DNA of 64,000 bases from Limnomonas spitsbergensis. Taxonomy: Eukaryota; Chlorophyta; Chlorophyceae; Chlamydomonadales. This document shows, piece after piece, positions 1 through 10,128 of this stretch; positions within the stretch are counted from its first letter, which is position 1; every line of letters begins with the position of its first letter. The stretch lies in assembly GCA_037349105.1 (NCBI GenBank), contig JAYJMM010000009.1:4709001-4773000 (forward strand), written 5' to 3'. A model generated the notes under the pieces. It saw nothing but the letters and a program-made list of their open reading frames with translations. It did no database searches and was not told the DNA's origin. The translations under genes and the position numbers were made by a program.

Positions 1-270
1 CGTGGAGGCTGAGGGGCTGTACAAACAGGTTGGGGCGGGGAAGTACGAAGGGGGGGTGGCAGTACAAGCAGGTAGCGGGGCAGTACAGCCTGGCGGGATG
101 TGTCAACGACCAGGGGCGATACTTGGAGGCTGAAGGGCTGTAAAAATAGGTGGGGGGCAGTACAAATGGGAGGGGGCAGTACAAGCAGGTAGTGGGGCAG
201 TACAGCCTGGCGGGATGCGTCAACGAACAGGGGCCATTCGTGGAGGCTGAGGGGCTGTACAAACAGGTGG
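1..270 (+). repeat. Three truncated 3'-end (donor-side) copies of a TPR exon
   Basis: Three tandem copies of the end of a TPR exon (VEAEGLYKQ, then GT) occur at 3-28, ~85-148 and ~200-268. The middle copy has TAA and TAG in the equivalent positions. The full exon they derive from is probably just left of the window. Confidence 0.7.
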
Positions 271-3200
271 GAGAGGGGAAGTACAGGCGGGTATAGGAGA
301 AGTAAAACCTGTCTTCGGGGCTGGTTGAGGGCCTCTGGGTATGGAGCTAGTGTGAATATGGACAGATGGCCCATTGTGCCACTCACTCACGTTTAGTGCA
401 ACATGTGATAATGCATGCATGTCTGCATTTATCAGGAAATCATTCCCTCAACACTGAATCCCAACCCTGAACCCTTGACTGGTTTAGGAACCTCCTCCCT
501 TCCCACCTTTTGCCCTCATCAGGCGTTGGACACCCGTGTGGCTCACCTGGGACATGACCACTTTGAGACACTGGCCTCGATGAACAACCTGGCCATCTGC
601 ATGAGCGACCAGGGACGCTTCAAACCTGCAGAACCCTTGTATCGACAGGTGCGGAAATTGTAAATGAGGCCCCCCTGCCCCACAATTGTAAATAAGACCC
701 CTCTACCCCACAATTGTAGATAAGGCCCCCCTGCTCCACAATTGTAAATAAGACCCCTCTACCCCACAATTGTAAATAAGACCCCCCTGCCCCACAATTG
801 TAAATGAGGCCCCCCTGTCCCACAATTGTAAATGAGGCCCCCCTGCCCCACAATTGTAAATAAGACCCCTCTACCCCACAATTGTAAATAAGACCCCCCT
901 GCCCCACAATTGTAAATGAGGCCCCCCTGTCCCACAATTGTAAATGAGGCCCCCCTGCTCCACAATTGTAAATAAGACCCCCCTGCCCCACAATTGTAAA
1001 TAAGACCCCCCTGCCCCACAATTGTAAATGAGGCCCCCCTGTCCCACAATTGTAAATGAGGCCCCCCTGTCCCACGATTGTAAATAAGGCCCCCCTGCCC
1101 CACAATTGAGCAGTTTGGCCCTTCACCCTCAGTGCCTGCATGCGTGGCACCCCAACCCCTTCCTCCCTGTGCCAGCTAGTTCCACGACTCTACCCCCCGC
1201 ACAAAACATTGTTCCCTCTGGCCCCGCCCACCCCTTGCAGGCAATGGACGGGTGCATGCGTATACTGGGCCCACAGCACCCCAACCTCCCGACCCCAACC
1301 TCCTCCTCCCGCCATGAGCTATTTTCACGACCCTACCCCCCCACACACACACAAACAAGTTGTTTCCTGTTTCAATTGTATAATTTAGATCGAAATTAGA
1401 CAAAGGAAGCGCAAGTTCTAAACCAAAAAGTGTTGTGCCTTGACTTTATCAACCTCCCGCAACCTACCCCTCTCCTTCAGGCCATGGATGAGCGCATGCG
1501 TATACTAGGCCCACAGCACCCCAACCTCCTCCTCCCACCAGCTATTTTCACCATCCTACCTACCACACACACAAACACGTTGTTTCCTGTTTTCAATTGT
1601 ATAAAACAGATCGGAAGTGCAAGTTCTGAACCAAAAAGCTCTGTGTCTTCTATTTACCCCCCCCCCCCTGCAGGCCATGGATGGGCGCATGCGGATACTC
1701 GGCCCTCAGCACCCCGAGACGCTCGTCTCCGTCAACAACCTCGCCGTCTGCCTCAGTGACCAGTGCCGTCTGCTGGAGGCTGAGCCTCTGTACCGTCAAG
1801 CGCTGGAGGGGCGCAGTCGCATGCTGGGGCCTGAGGACCCGGTCACAGTCGAGTCTGTAGACATCCTGGCTAGCTGCCTGCTGGGGCTGGAGCAGCTTCC
1901 ACAGGCAGAGAAGCTGTACCGCTTCACATTGGAAGCACGCAGTCGGCTGTTCGGCGCCGGCCACGCCTCGAGTGTCGCGTCGTGCAACAACTTGGCGATA
2001 TGTCTCAGTGTGCAGGGGAGGTACTCCGAGGCGGAGCCGCTCTTCAGGCAGGCGCTGGAGGTATGAGTCTTGGGGTTGAGGGTGTGGGGGCATTGGGGTT
2101 GACGGCCTTGCTTGCCCCCCTCGCATAACGTCAATGGTGACCGGCCGCTTCCGGCGCAGAGCAGAGGGCGGGTGGAGGCCTGACGGGTGGATGGGAGGAA
2201 GGGGGGGTGGAGAAGCAGGGGGGCGGGTGAAGGCCTGGCGGGTGGATAGGAGGAAGGGGGGGGGGATAGAGGAGCAGGGGGGCGGGTGAAGGCCTGGCGG
2301 GTGGATAGGAGGAAGGGGGGGGGGGATAGAGGAGCAGGGGGGGGGGGGGGGATGGAATGAAGGGGGGGGGGGGGGGGTAGGGAGCAGGTGAGCGGGTGGA
2401 TGGGAGGATGGGGGGTAGAGGAGCAGGGGGGGGGGGAGGGGGGGGGGGGGGGAGAGAAGCTGGGGGGGATGTGGGTGGGAGGAAGGCGGGGGGTAGGGGA
2501 GCAGGGGGCGGGTGGATGGGAGGATGGGAGAAAGGGGGGGGGGGATGGGAGAAGGAGGGCGGGTGGGTGGAAGGAAGGGGGGGAGGGTGAGGGGGGGCAG
2601 AGGGGGGGGGGGGGAGGAGGAAGGTGGGGGGGGGGGGGGGGGGGGGGGGGGGGAGGGGGGCAGGGGGGCGGGGGGCAGGGGGGCGGCTGGGTGGAAGGAA
2701 GGGAGTGTTGAGGAGCAGGGGTGCGGGTGGGTGGGAGGAAGGCGGGGGGGTAGGTGAGCAGGGGGGCGGGTGGGTGGAAGGAAGGGGGTGCAGGTGGGGG
2801 CTGCCAGTCGGCTGGTTCACTGGTCATGTGTGATGCATTCAGTTATCCCTGCTCATCAGGGGGGTGCTGGAGGTACGAGTGGGGTGCTTGAGGGCGTTGC
2901 TTGGCCCCCACCACCCTTCCACCCGCCCCCCCCCCTCTCTACCCCCCCCCCCCCTATAGAAGCTCACACACCTGCTTGGCCCCCACCCCTCCACCCGTCC
3001 TCCCTCTCTCTGCCCCTCCCCCCCCCCCTAGGTGCGCACACGCCTGCTTGCCCCCCCCCTCCCTCCACCCGCCCCCCCCTCTCTCTGCCCTTCCCCCCTA
3101 GGTGCGCACATGCCTGCTTGGCCCCATCACCCCTCCACCCGCCCCCCCTCTCTCTTCCCCCCCCCCCCCTAGGTGCGCACACGCTTGCTTGGCCCCCACC

Positions 3201-6200
3201 ACCCCTCCACCATCAACCTGATGAACAACCTAGCCAGCTGCCTGTCCGACAAGGAACGGAGAGGAGGCAACACCCAGCGGCCCTCAAAGCCCGGATCCAG
3301 CTCCGAAACCCAGCCGTACATGGATCTAGGAGCGGTGTTGCATGGTCTTGAGATCACGGCGGATCTTGTCCTGCAGCGGCCAGGGCAGCAGGACACACCG
3401 GGGGGGTCGATGCCAGAGGTGCGGAGCTTGCAACCTTAAGCTGCATTTATATTCAGTATACGGTACTGCATTCGAATTGCCTTCCCTCATACTTGACGGT
3501 GCTGAGGGTTGGATCCATAAAAATACGAACTCTTGTTACTTGGTACGTCAATGCGGTTCAGTATGGACAAATCTAAATATATAATAATATTTAGATGTTA
3601 TATATTTAAATTTGTCTGTCTTAGAAACCACTTAGACTCCGCGCACCCCCCAAAAAAGATTTTTGTTTCGTCGCGCAGCTGAAAAGAATTTAAAAAACGG
3701 TCGCGCAGCGTCGAAATTTTATTTTAATTTAACGTCGCGCAGCAGGTAATTTAATTTAACATCGCGCATCACTGGAAACAATTTAAATTTCCTTCCGCGC
3801 AGCACTTTCAGCCAGTACAGCAAAACTTAGTTAAAACCCTCTAAGTCAGCAAAGGATTGGAAGGCTGAGCAGGCCGAGGATAGGCGTTGGCGATTCGACT
3901 GGCGAGCCGAGTGGATGGAGGCTGAACTGAGCAGTAATGCTTGCTACGAGTACCGGTAGTGCTCATCTGGGTCACCCGTAGTCTCCCCTCTCCCCTCTCC
4001 CCTCTCCCCTCTCCCCTCTCCCCTCTCCCCTCTCCCCTCTCCCCTCTCCCCTCTCCCCTCTCCCCTCTCCCCTCTCCCCTCTCCCCTCTCCCCTCTCCCC
4101 TCTCCCCTCTCCTCTCCCCTCTCCCCTCTCCCCTCTCCCCTCTCCCCTCTCCCCTCTCCCCTCTCCCCTCTCCCCTCTCCCCTCTCCCCTCTCCCCTCTC
4201 CCCTCTCCCCTCTCCCCTCTCCCCTCTCCCCTCTCCCCTCTCCCCTCTCCCCTCTCCCCTCTCCCCTCTCCCCTCTCCCCTCTCCCCTCTCCCCTCTCCC
4301 CTCTCCCCTCTCCCCTCTCCCCTCTCCCCTCTCCCCTCTCCCCTCTCCCCTCTCCCCTCTCCCCTCTCCCCTCTCCCCTCTCCCCTCTCCCCTCTCCCCT
4401 CTCCCCTCTCCCCTCTCCCCTCTCCCCTCTCCCCTCTCCCCTCTCCCCTCTCCCCTCTCCCCTCTCCCCTCTCCCCTCTCCCCTCTCCCCCTCTCCCCCT
4501 CTCACCTCTCCCCCTCTCACCTCTCCCCTCTCCCCCCTCCCCTCTCCCCTCTCCCCTCTCACCCTCTCACCCTCTCACCCTCTCACCTCTCACCTCTCCC
4601 CCTCTCACCTCTCCCCCTCTCACCTCTCCCCCTCTCACCTCTCACATCTCGCCTCTCCCCCGTCCCCTGTTGCTGCATCGCAGGCCCCGCCACCCCTCGC
4701 ACAGCTTGATGCTATCCCCGAGTCAGATGAGATTCCCTCAGCTAGGCCAAGTGCCGCGATGATCCCAGAGCCAAGCACAGCAACAGCAGCAATAGAGAAA
4801 CCAAGTGAGTACTACACACTAACCTTAAACAATGTTTATTTTTGAAGTATGATGAGTGCCCCCCAGCAAGGCCGAGTACCCCAGCAGCACTGCCTTGACC
4901 ATCTTCATAGGATGATCCTGACAAGGCTCCTCAGCTAGGCCGTTAAGGTCCCAGAGCCAATCACAGTGACAGCGGCCCTAGGGAAACCAAGTGAGTGTTA
5001 GTACCCTAGCGGCATTGCCGCGAACAGACTGTTTAGATAGAGGCAGATGAGAGTCCCTCAGCTAGGCCGAGTGACGCGAAGATCCCCGAGCCAATCGCTG
5101 TGACGGCGGCCCAAGAGAAATGAAGTGCGTGCTACACCCTAGCATTAAGTGAGTGCTACACCCTAGCATTAAGTGAGTGCTACACCCTAGCATTAAGTGA
5201 GTGCTACACCCTAGCATTAAGTGAGTGCTAAACCCTAGCATTAAGTGAGTGCTACACCCTAGCATTAAGTGAGTGCTACACCCTAGCATTAAGTGAGTGC
5301 TACACCCTAGCATTAAGTGAGTGCTACACCCTAGCACCAAGTGAGTGCTACACCCTATCATTAAGTGAGTGCTACACCCTAGCATTAAGTGAGTGCTACA
5401 CCCTAGCATTAAGCGAGTGCTACACCCTAGCATTAAGTGAGTGCTACACCCTAGCATTAAGTGAGTGCTACACCCTAGCATTAAGTGAGTGCTACACCCT
5501 AGCATTAAGTGAGTGCTACACCCTAGCATTAACGCCTGGAACATTTTTAGGTAGAGGCAGATCAGAGGCTCACAGCTAGGCCGAGCATCGCGATGATCCC
5601 AGAGCCAATAGCTGTGATAGCGGCCTTGGATAAAGCAAGTGTGTGATACACCTTGCTGTGCTGCCTTGAACATACTTCTAATAATATTAAGATGAGGGTC
5701 CCCCAGCTAGGCTGACCGACGCGATCATCCATGTGCCATCCGCATTGGCAGCAGCCCTTTGGTGCCCATGTATGTTCCCAACCAAACAACACTGCCTCTA
5801 ACACCTTGAAGTGAGAGGTTGATGCGGGTCGCTCAGCTCAGCTCAGTATCACATTGATCCATGACCCGATTGCAGCATGGTAGGAATCATGTGGGAGCTA
5901 CCTTTGCTGCAAGGTTTTGCTAAAAGGTTTTCGCTCAAATAAAAAAGTTTATTTTTTATGTCCTTGTTTTTAAAAAAAAGTTGCCTCAAGAACATTTGCT
6001 GCCTCAAGCACTGGCCCCCTGCTCCCCTAACCCCCCCTGCCCCCCCTTATTTTCACCCACCTGCCCCACAGCTCCCCTAACCCCCTCCCCTCCCCCCCCC
6101 CTGCCCCCCAATCCTTCCACTCACCTGCCCCCCTGCTCCCATAAACCTCCCATCTACCCATCAGGCCTCCACCTGCCCCCTGCCCCCCCGGCCCCCCTTC

Positions 6201-7839
6201 CTCCCACCCAAACGGCCCCGGCCCCCTTCCTTTCACCCACCCACCCCTTGCCCCCCCCTTCCTTCTGCCCACCCACCCCCCTGCTCGCCTACCCCCCCCT
6301 GCCCCCCCTTCCTTCCTCCCACCCGGCCCCCCTGCTCCCCTAACCCCCCCTGCCCCCCTTATTTTCACCCACCCGCCACCCTGCTCCCCTAACCCCACCT
6401 GCCCCCCCCCTTCCTCCCATCCACCCGTCAGGCCTCCACCCGCCCCCTGCCCCGCTCCGGAAGCGGCCGGTCACAATTGACATCATGCAAATCCTGGCCA
6501 GCTGCATCACCCCCATGGACAGGCTGACGGATGCTGAGCCATTGTACCGCCAGGTGAGACACTAACTGTCAAGGGGTGTGGAAGCGTGGCGTTATGTGTG
6601 GAGATGTGTGAAAGTGTGACATCTGCTGGATCTGCATCACCCCCATGGACAGGCTGGCAGACGCTGAGACATTGTACCGTCAGGTGAGGCACTAGCTGTT
6701 AAGGGTGTGGAAGTGTGGCGCTATGTGTGGAGATGTGTGAAAGGATGGCCGACTGCAGGACCCCTTTTGGCAGTCTGGCAGATTCAGAGACACTGTACTG
6801 CCAGGTGAGATAACAGGTGTGGAAGTGTGGCTTGGTGCACCACAATCTGGACATATGGTGCTTGCAGCGCGGTAGTAAGGCCAGGAAACGCTGAAGTTGA
6901 GTCACAGTGTAAAAGTTTGGCATGGAGTATGGAGGTGTGGATGTGAGACTCTAGTTGTTTTGGGGGCATAAGGAGTGGAGGCGGGATTAATTTGTGGGTT
7001 GGAAAAGGCTGTCCTTTTCGCCATACAAAATGACCCGTATCCCACTAACCCATTTGTATGAATCATGATCAGGTCTCCTCTCCGAAAACGAACCCTTAAA
7101 CCTCCATTGCGCAGGCCATGCAAATTAGGATCCAGCTGCCCATAGTCCCTAAACCTTTATTGCTTGTTGTGAAGGCCATGCAGATTAAGATGCAGCTGTC
7201 CGTAAGCCCTAAACCCTTAACCCTAAACCCTGTGGCATAGGCTGTGAAAGTTAAGATGCAGCTGTTCGGCCCTGAGGGACTGGAGACCTTTGACGTAATC
7301 AGCGACCTGGCGGGATGTCTGTCGGGACAAAACCGGTTTGAGGAGGCTGAGCCCATGCACAGGTAGGAAGACATGGGTGCATGGGGACATGGGGGCACAT
7401 GGGGGCATGGGGTGCATGGGGACATGGGGTGCATGGGGACATGGGGACATGGGGACATGGGGTGCATTGGGACATGGGGTGCATGGGGACATGGGGTGCA
7501 TGGGGACAAAGGGGTGCATGGAGACATGCGGTGCATGGGGGCATGGGGTGTATGGGGACATGGGGTGCATGGGGCTGGTAGGTGGACAGAAAAAACATGC
7601 TTTGAGGAGGCGGAGCCCAAGCACAGGTGGGAAGATGTAGGTGCATGGGGTACATGGATGGACATGGCAAAATTGCTTTGAGGAGTCTGAGCCAATGCAC
7701 AGTTTGGAGGAGCTAGGCAGCTAGCGGAATAGGCACATGCTGAATGGATACTTGGGGCATGTTGGTGGACAGGGCAAACCGCTTTGAGGAGGCTGAGCCG
7801 ATGCGAAAATAGGACAAACGTGTATACCCATATATTATA

Positions 7840-7882
<43 letters not shown>

Positions 7883-9758
7883 ACTATTTGCCAATGTCAC
7901 CACAACGTCATATGGCTTTGTGTTTATGTTTATGACCGATGGCCATGACTCCATGAGCATTGCCCGTGTGCCTAGCTGGCAAGTGCTCATTGGACGTTTG
8001 AAGTTACCTGGAGTTTAGATTTAAACCCTGTACTTTAAACTTCAACCCTGTATTCATCACTTGTGTTTCTGATAGCTAAGCGCTGATTGCATGAAGGTGA
8101 AGGTGCTCGGGTTTAATCTTGAACCCAGAAACCTGACACCTGCGTACATCGCCAGTGTGTCTGACAGGCGAGTGTTGATTGGATGTCTGAAGGTGATCCT
8201 GATACCTGATACCTGATACCTGATACCTGATACCAGTGTATGTCGCCCGTGCGTCGGACAGGCAAGTGCTGATTGGGCGTGTGAAGGTGCTTGGGGAGGA
8301 CAGCCCAGAAACGATCGCAGCCATGGACGACCTGGCAGACTGCTTGCAAGCTCAGGTGAGACACGGGAGAAGAAAGATAATGTAGAGACGGGTGAGCTGG
8401 AAGGAGGGAAGATAATCATTCAAAAAGAGGAATGAGAAAAGGAAGGAAGGAGGAAGAGGGAGAGGAGAGAAGGAGAGGAGAGGAGAGAAGGAGAGGAGGA
8501 GAGGAGAGGAGAGGAGGAGAGGAGAGAAAAAGAGGAGAGAAAAGAAGGAGAGGGGGTGGAAGAGGGATAGGAGAAGGTTAATGGGAGGGAGAGGGCAGGA
8601 GAAGGAGAGAAGGAGGAAGAGGGAGAGGAGGAGAGGAGAGGAGAGAAGGAGAGAAGAGAAGGAGAGAAGAGAAGGGGAGAGAGTGGAAGAGGGAGAGGAG
8701 AAGGAGAATGGGAGGGAGAGGGCAGGAGAAGGAGAGAAGGAGGAAGAGAGGAGGGAGACTAAAGAAGGAGAGAGGCAGTAAGAGGGAGAGGAGAGGGAGA
8801 GGGAGGAAGAGGAGAGAAGGAGAGAGGGAGGGGAGGAGGAGGAGAAAGGGAGGGAGAGTAGAAGGAGATAGGGAGGGAGTGGAAAGGAACAGAGGCAGGG
8901 AGAAGGACTGGAAGAGTAGGAGAGAGGGAGAAGGAGAGAGGACAGGGAGAGGACAGGGGAGGAGAGAGGAGAAGGAGAGAGGGAGGAAAAGGGAGAGGAG
9001 ACGGCGAGAAGGAATGGGAGAGGAAGGGGTAAAGAGGTAGAGAGGACAGTAGTGGGAGGTGGGATAATTGTATAAATGAATGGAGTGTGATGCTGATAAG
9101 GCCCTGGTTCAACGCCTCAGAAACCATATGTACGGAGAGTGTCAAGAGCGATGATGCTCAAAGCACCCTGAATGCATACCCTCAGACCCTAAACGGCCTC
9201 CCTGCAGAAAACCTTGGGAAATCTAGGCATTGTCCATAAGTTGTACCTCTAAACCTCTAAACACTTCACCAGGAGAAACTCGAAGAAGCGGAGCCTTTTG
9301 TTCGCCGTGCCTATGAGGCCAAGAGCCGCGTGTTGGGTGCGGATGCCCCCCGGACCCTGGAGTCATACTCTGACCTGGAGAAGTGTGCCTCAAGGCCAGG
9401 AACAGCATCAGGCAGACAAGCCGAGATCGAGGAGGAGAAGGGAATAGAGGAAAAGAAGGTGAAGGTGGAGCAGCAAGGGAAAGAGTTCGTGATGGAGGGA
9501 GTCAGGGTAGAATTTAAACAAGAGGAGAAGAAGGAAATTAAGCAGGCAGTGGAGGAGGGAGAGAAGCAAAAGGAGAAAGTGGTGGTGGATGAGGAAGTGG
9601 AGCAGGAAGTGAAGGAGGAAGTCAAGGAGGAAATGAAGGTGGAAATGAAGCAGGAAAGGAAGGTAGAAATGAAGCAGATAGCGGAGGAGGAAGGGAAAGG
9701 AGGCCTGAGTGAGGACATCAAGGTGAAGGGGGCGAAACGTTTTGGGAGATGGCATTGA
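1..9758 (+). CDS. Kinesin-light-chain-like TPR protein, 5'-partial and interrupted
   Basis: A multi-exon gene made of 42-residue tetratricopeptide units of the kinesin-light-chain type (signature like [19 protein letters not shown], then R-LGp-HP). Exons seen: 523-648, 1674-2060, 3173-~3262, ~6464-6553, 7241-7362, 8262-8355 and 9273-9758 (stop). Phases agree at 648/1674, 2060/3173, 6553/7241 (all 0), 7362/8262 (2) and 8355/9273 (0). TPR arrays of this kind are protein-binding scaffolds; no partner or motor domain is visible, so the cellular role is unknown. The last exon adds a Lys/Glu-rich tail, probably coiled coil. The start lies upstream of the window. Between 3262 and 6464 about 25 residues of TPR are missing and the DNA is rearranged, so the gene may be broken or may use an exon I did not see. 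Confidence 0.7.
523..648 (+). CDS. TPR exon (one 42-residue unit)
   Basis: The acceptor is ...CATCAG at 517-522 and the donor is GTGCGG at 649. The 126-nt exon encodes exactly one TPR unit, containing [14 protein letters not shown] and AEPLYRQ. Phase is 0 at both ends, so the unit can be duplicated without a frameshift. Confidence 0.75.
650..1108. repeat. 28-bp minisatellite (about 16 copies)
   Basis: The unit is CACAATTGTAAAT(A/G)AG followed by C-rich sequence, in two interspersed variants (GAGGCCCCCCTG and AAGACCCCTCTA). It fills the intron immediately after the TPR exon donor. Antisense open frames of 114-176 residues here are translations of the repeat. Confidence 0.9.
1241..1560 (+). 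repeat. Two truncated 5'-end (acceptor-side) copies of the 1674 TPR exon
   Basis: CAG acceptors at 1238-1240 and 1478-1480 are each followed by about 45 nt matching the start of the exon at 1674 ([14 protein letters not shown]). They then run into intron that is also duplicated (GTTGTTTCCTG, CAATTGTATAA). The copy spacings are 240 and 193 bp. Confidence 0.8.
1674..2060 (+). CDS. TPR exon (three units)
   Basis: CCCTGCAG acceptor, 387 nt, donor GTATGA at 2061, phase 0 at both ends. It encodes three consecutive TPR units ([19 protein letters not shown] and [10 protein letters not shown], each followed by an AEPLYRQ-like helix). This is the clearest kinesin-light-chain-type sequence in the window. 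A donor-side copy of its last bases (GCTGGAG then GTACGAG) recurs near 2868. Confidence 0.85.
2131..2835. repeat. G-rich tract; left arm of a long inverted repeat
   Basis: 2133-2206 is almost the exact reverse complement of 6405-6479 (shared block around CCGGAAGCGGCCGGTCAC). Beyond it, this side is G-rich with repeats of about 70 bp (GGCGGGTG, GGATGGGAGGAAG), and the right arm (5990-6400) is the C-rich counterpart. Proline- and glycine-rich frames here are not genes. Confidence 0.8.
2940..3172 (+). repeat. Three truncated acceptor-side copies of the 3173 TPR exon
   Basis: CCCTAG (or CTATAG) acceptors near 2958, 3031 and 3103 are followed by GTGCGCACACGCCTGCTTGG-like sequence, matching the start of the exon at 3173. 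The spacing is about 72-75 bp and the copies are separated by C-tracts. Confidence 0.8.
3173..3262 (+). CDS. TPR exon, apparently truncated
   Basis: CCCTAG acceptor, phase 0. It encodes [20 protein letters not shown] and then ASCLSDKER, a good TPR start. The expected continuation ([11 protein letters not shown]) is absent. The open frame runs on with unrelated sequence to a stop at 3437-3439. The exon was probably cut by the rearrangement that also made the inverted repeat at 2.13 and 6.48 kb. Confidence 0.6.
3560..3840. repeat. AT-rich spacer with a foldback and five TCGCGCAGC-like motifs
   Basis: 3566-3583 and 3599-3616 are inverted copies with one mismatch; inside them 3571-3580 and 3587-3596 pair perfectly. 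From 3670 to 3810 the motif (T/C)CGCGCAGC occurs about five times every 35-45 bp in otherwise AT-rich DNA. No gene was seen in this stretch. Confidence 0.7.
3979..4665. repeat. (CCCCTCT)n satellite
   Basis: A near-perfect 7-bp array covers about 510 bp, then decays into CCCCCTCTCAC variants to about 4660. The C/T strand asymmetry is complete. Frames of 196-273 residues here are repeat translations. Confidence 0.95.
4720..5870 (+). repeat. Six diverged exon-like units with an embedded 24-bp array
   Basis: A unit reading roughly P-S-A-R-P-S-x-A-x-I-P-E-P-I-x-V-x-A-A-L-x-K, then (A)AGTGAGT, recurs near 4735, 4930, 5057, 5571, 5705 and 5835, with frameshifts and stops. Between 5128 and 5532 a 24-bp unit (AAGTGAGTGCTACACCCTAG plus CATT) is repeated about 17 times; it begins with the donor of the exon-like unit. 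No intact parent exon was identified. Confidence 0.75.
5990..6463. repeat. C-rich tract; right arm of the long inverted repeat
   Basis: This is the C-rich counterpart of 2131-2835 in inverted orientation (CCCCTGCTCCCCTAACCCC blocks). It ends in the well-conserved arm 6405-6479, which overlaps the start of the next TPR exon. Confidence 0.75.
6464..6553 (+). CDS. TPR exon
   Basis: Encodes [20 protein letters not shown] then TDAEPLYRQ, with donor GTGAGA at 6554. The frame is certain; the 5' border is not (an AG at 6462-6463 is possible). The exon start is also present in reverse complement at about 2133-2160. Confidence 0.65.
6600..6815 (+). repeat. Two truncated donor-side copies of the 6464-6553 exon
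   Basis: Ends near 6684 (ADAETLYRQ then GTGAGG) and 6804 (ADSETLYCQ then GTGAGA). Each carries duplicated intron start (GGTGTGGAAGTGTGGC). Confidence 0.8.
7110..7240 (+). repeat. Two truncated acceptor-side copies of the 7241 exon
   Basis: AG acceptors at about 7116 and 7171 are followed by GCCATGCA(A/G)ATTA(A/G)GAT-CAGCTG, matching the start of the exon at 7241, then intron with AACCCTAAA. Confidence 0.8.
7241..7362 (+). CDS. TPR exon
   Basis: TGGCATAG acceptor; encodes [20 protein letters not shown] then [18 protein letters not shown]. Donor GTAGGA at 7363, phase 2, which matches the exon at 8262. Confidence 0.75.
7365..7885 (+). repeat. Three donor-side exon copies, a GCATGGGGACATGG array and a (CTG)n microsatellite
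   Basis: Donor-side copies of the 7241-7362 exon (FEEAEPxHR) end near 7626, 7702 and 7812. Between them (7370-7585) lies a GCATGGGG/ACATGGGG array. At 7845-7881 about twelve CTG triplets follow, interrupted near their start. Confidence 0.85.
7965..8261 (+). repeat. Three truncated acceptor-side copies of the 8262 exon
   Basis: GCAAGTGCTxATTGG-like starts occur near 7978, 8077 and 8168, spaced about 95 bp, each after an AG. The last intron piece also carries four TGATACC(T/C) units (about 8197-8233). Confidence 0.8.
8262..8355 (+). CDS. TPR exon
   Basis: CGGACAG acceptor. The first base completes the Arg codon left by 7362; the exon then encodes [20 protein letters not shown] and [11 protein letters not shown]. 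Donor GTGAGA at 8356, phase 0. Confidence 0.8.
8410..9055. repeat. Polypurine (GGAGA-rich) tract
   Basis: About 640 bp of almost pure A/G on the + strand (GGAGAGGAGAGAAGGAGAGG patterns, imperfect). It lies in the last TPR intron, just before a terminal exon whose tail is itself GA-rich. No gene. Confidence 0.9.
9273..9758 (+). CDS. Terminal TPR exon with a Lys/Glu-rich tail
   Basis: TTCACCAG acceptor, phase 0. The first 40 residues complete a TPR ([37 protein letters not shown]). About 120 Lys/Glu/Val-rich residues follow, probably a coiled coil or disordered acidic-basic tail, to a TGA at 9756-9758. The antisense 180-residue frame is a shadow. Confidence 0.8.
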   Translation, partial: EKLEEAEPFVRRAYEAKSRVLGADAPRTLESYSDLEKCASRPGTASGRQAEIEEEKGIEEKKVKVEQQGKEFVMEGVRVEFKQEEKKEIKQAVEEGEKQKEKVVVDEEVEQEVKEEVKEEMKVEMKQERKVEMKQIAEEEGKGGLSEDIKVKGAKRFGRWH

Positions 9759-10039
9759 GGGTGGACTGGTGGAGGGAGAGGGGGGGTGAAACAGGAAGGG
9801 AGCAGGTGCCGGAGGAGGGGAAGGGGAGAGGGGGGAAGGGGAAGAGGAAGCACACGTTTGGATATGGAACGGAGGGGTTCCTCTGCGGTCTGAAATGATG
9901 GTTTAGGTAGTTAATGGCATATGTGGTCGTTGCCTAAGGTCTTAGGGGCCTGTCATGCCAGCCTGGACAAGGCCCTAGTGCCAGCTCGTACCTCCCGCCC
10001 ATACTTTCAGCAGGGGCCATGATGTTGTCGCCATGTTTT

Positions 10040-10128
10040 TGGTAACGGTGCGGATGTGGCTTCCGCCCCGAGCTTCGCTTTTCCCTAAACCCGCACGCCC
10101 CTAGGTGGGCGTGATTTTCTTTCTTTCT
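10040..10128 (+). mobile_element. Short dispersed element, copy 1 (10-bp direct repeats)
   Basis: Core GCGGATGTGGCT...GCACGCCCCTAGGTGGGCGT...TTTCTTTCT. It is flanked by identical GCCATGTTTT at 10030-10039 and 10129-10138, as expected for a target-site duplication. The other copies are at 17555-17634 (-), 32877-32934 (+, truncated), 35850-35933 (+) and 36092-36172 (-). No open frame. Confidence 0.75.

Noticed and set aside
1796..2827. Long Pro-rich antisense frames and the Gly-rich + strand frames over 2131-2835
   Set aside because: Low-complexity G/C tract.
3941..4762. 273-residue PLPSPLS repeat frame and its 196-residue antisense
   Set aside because: (CCCCTCT)n satellite; the 7-bp unit keeps all frames open.
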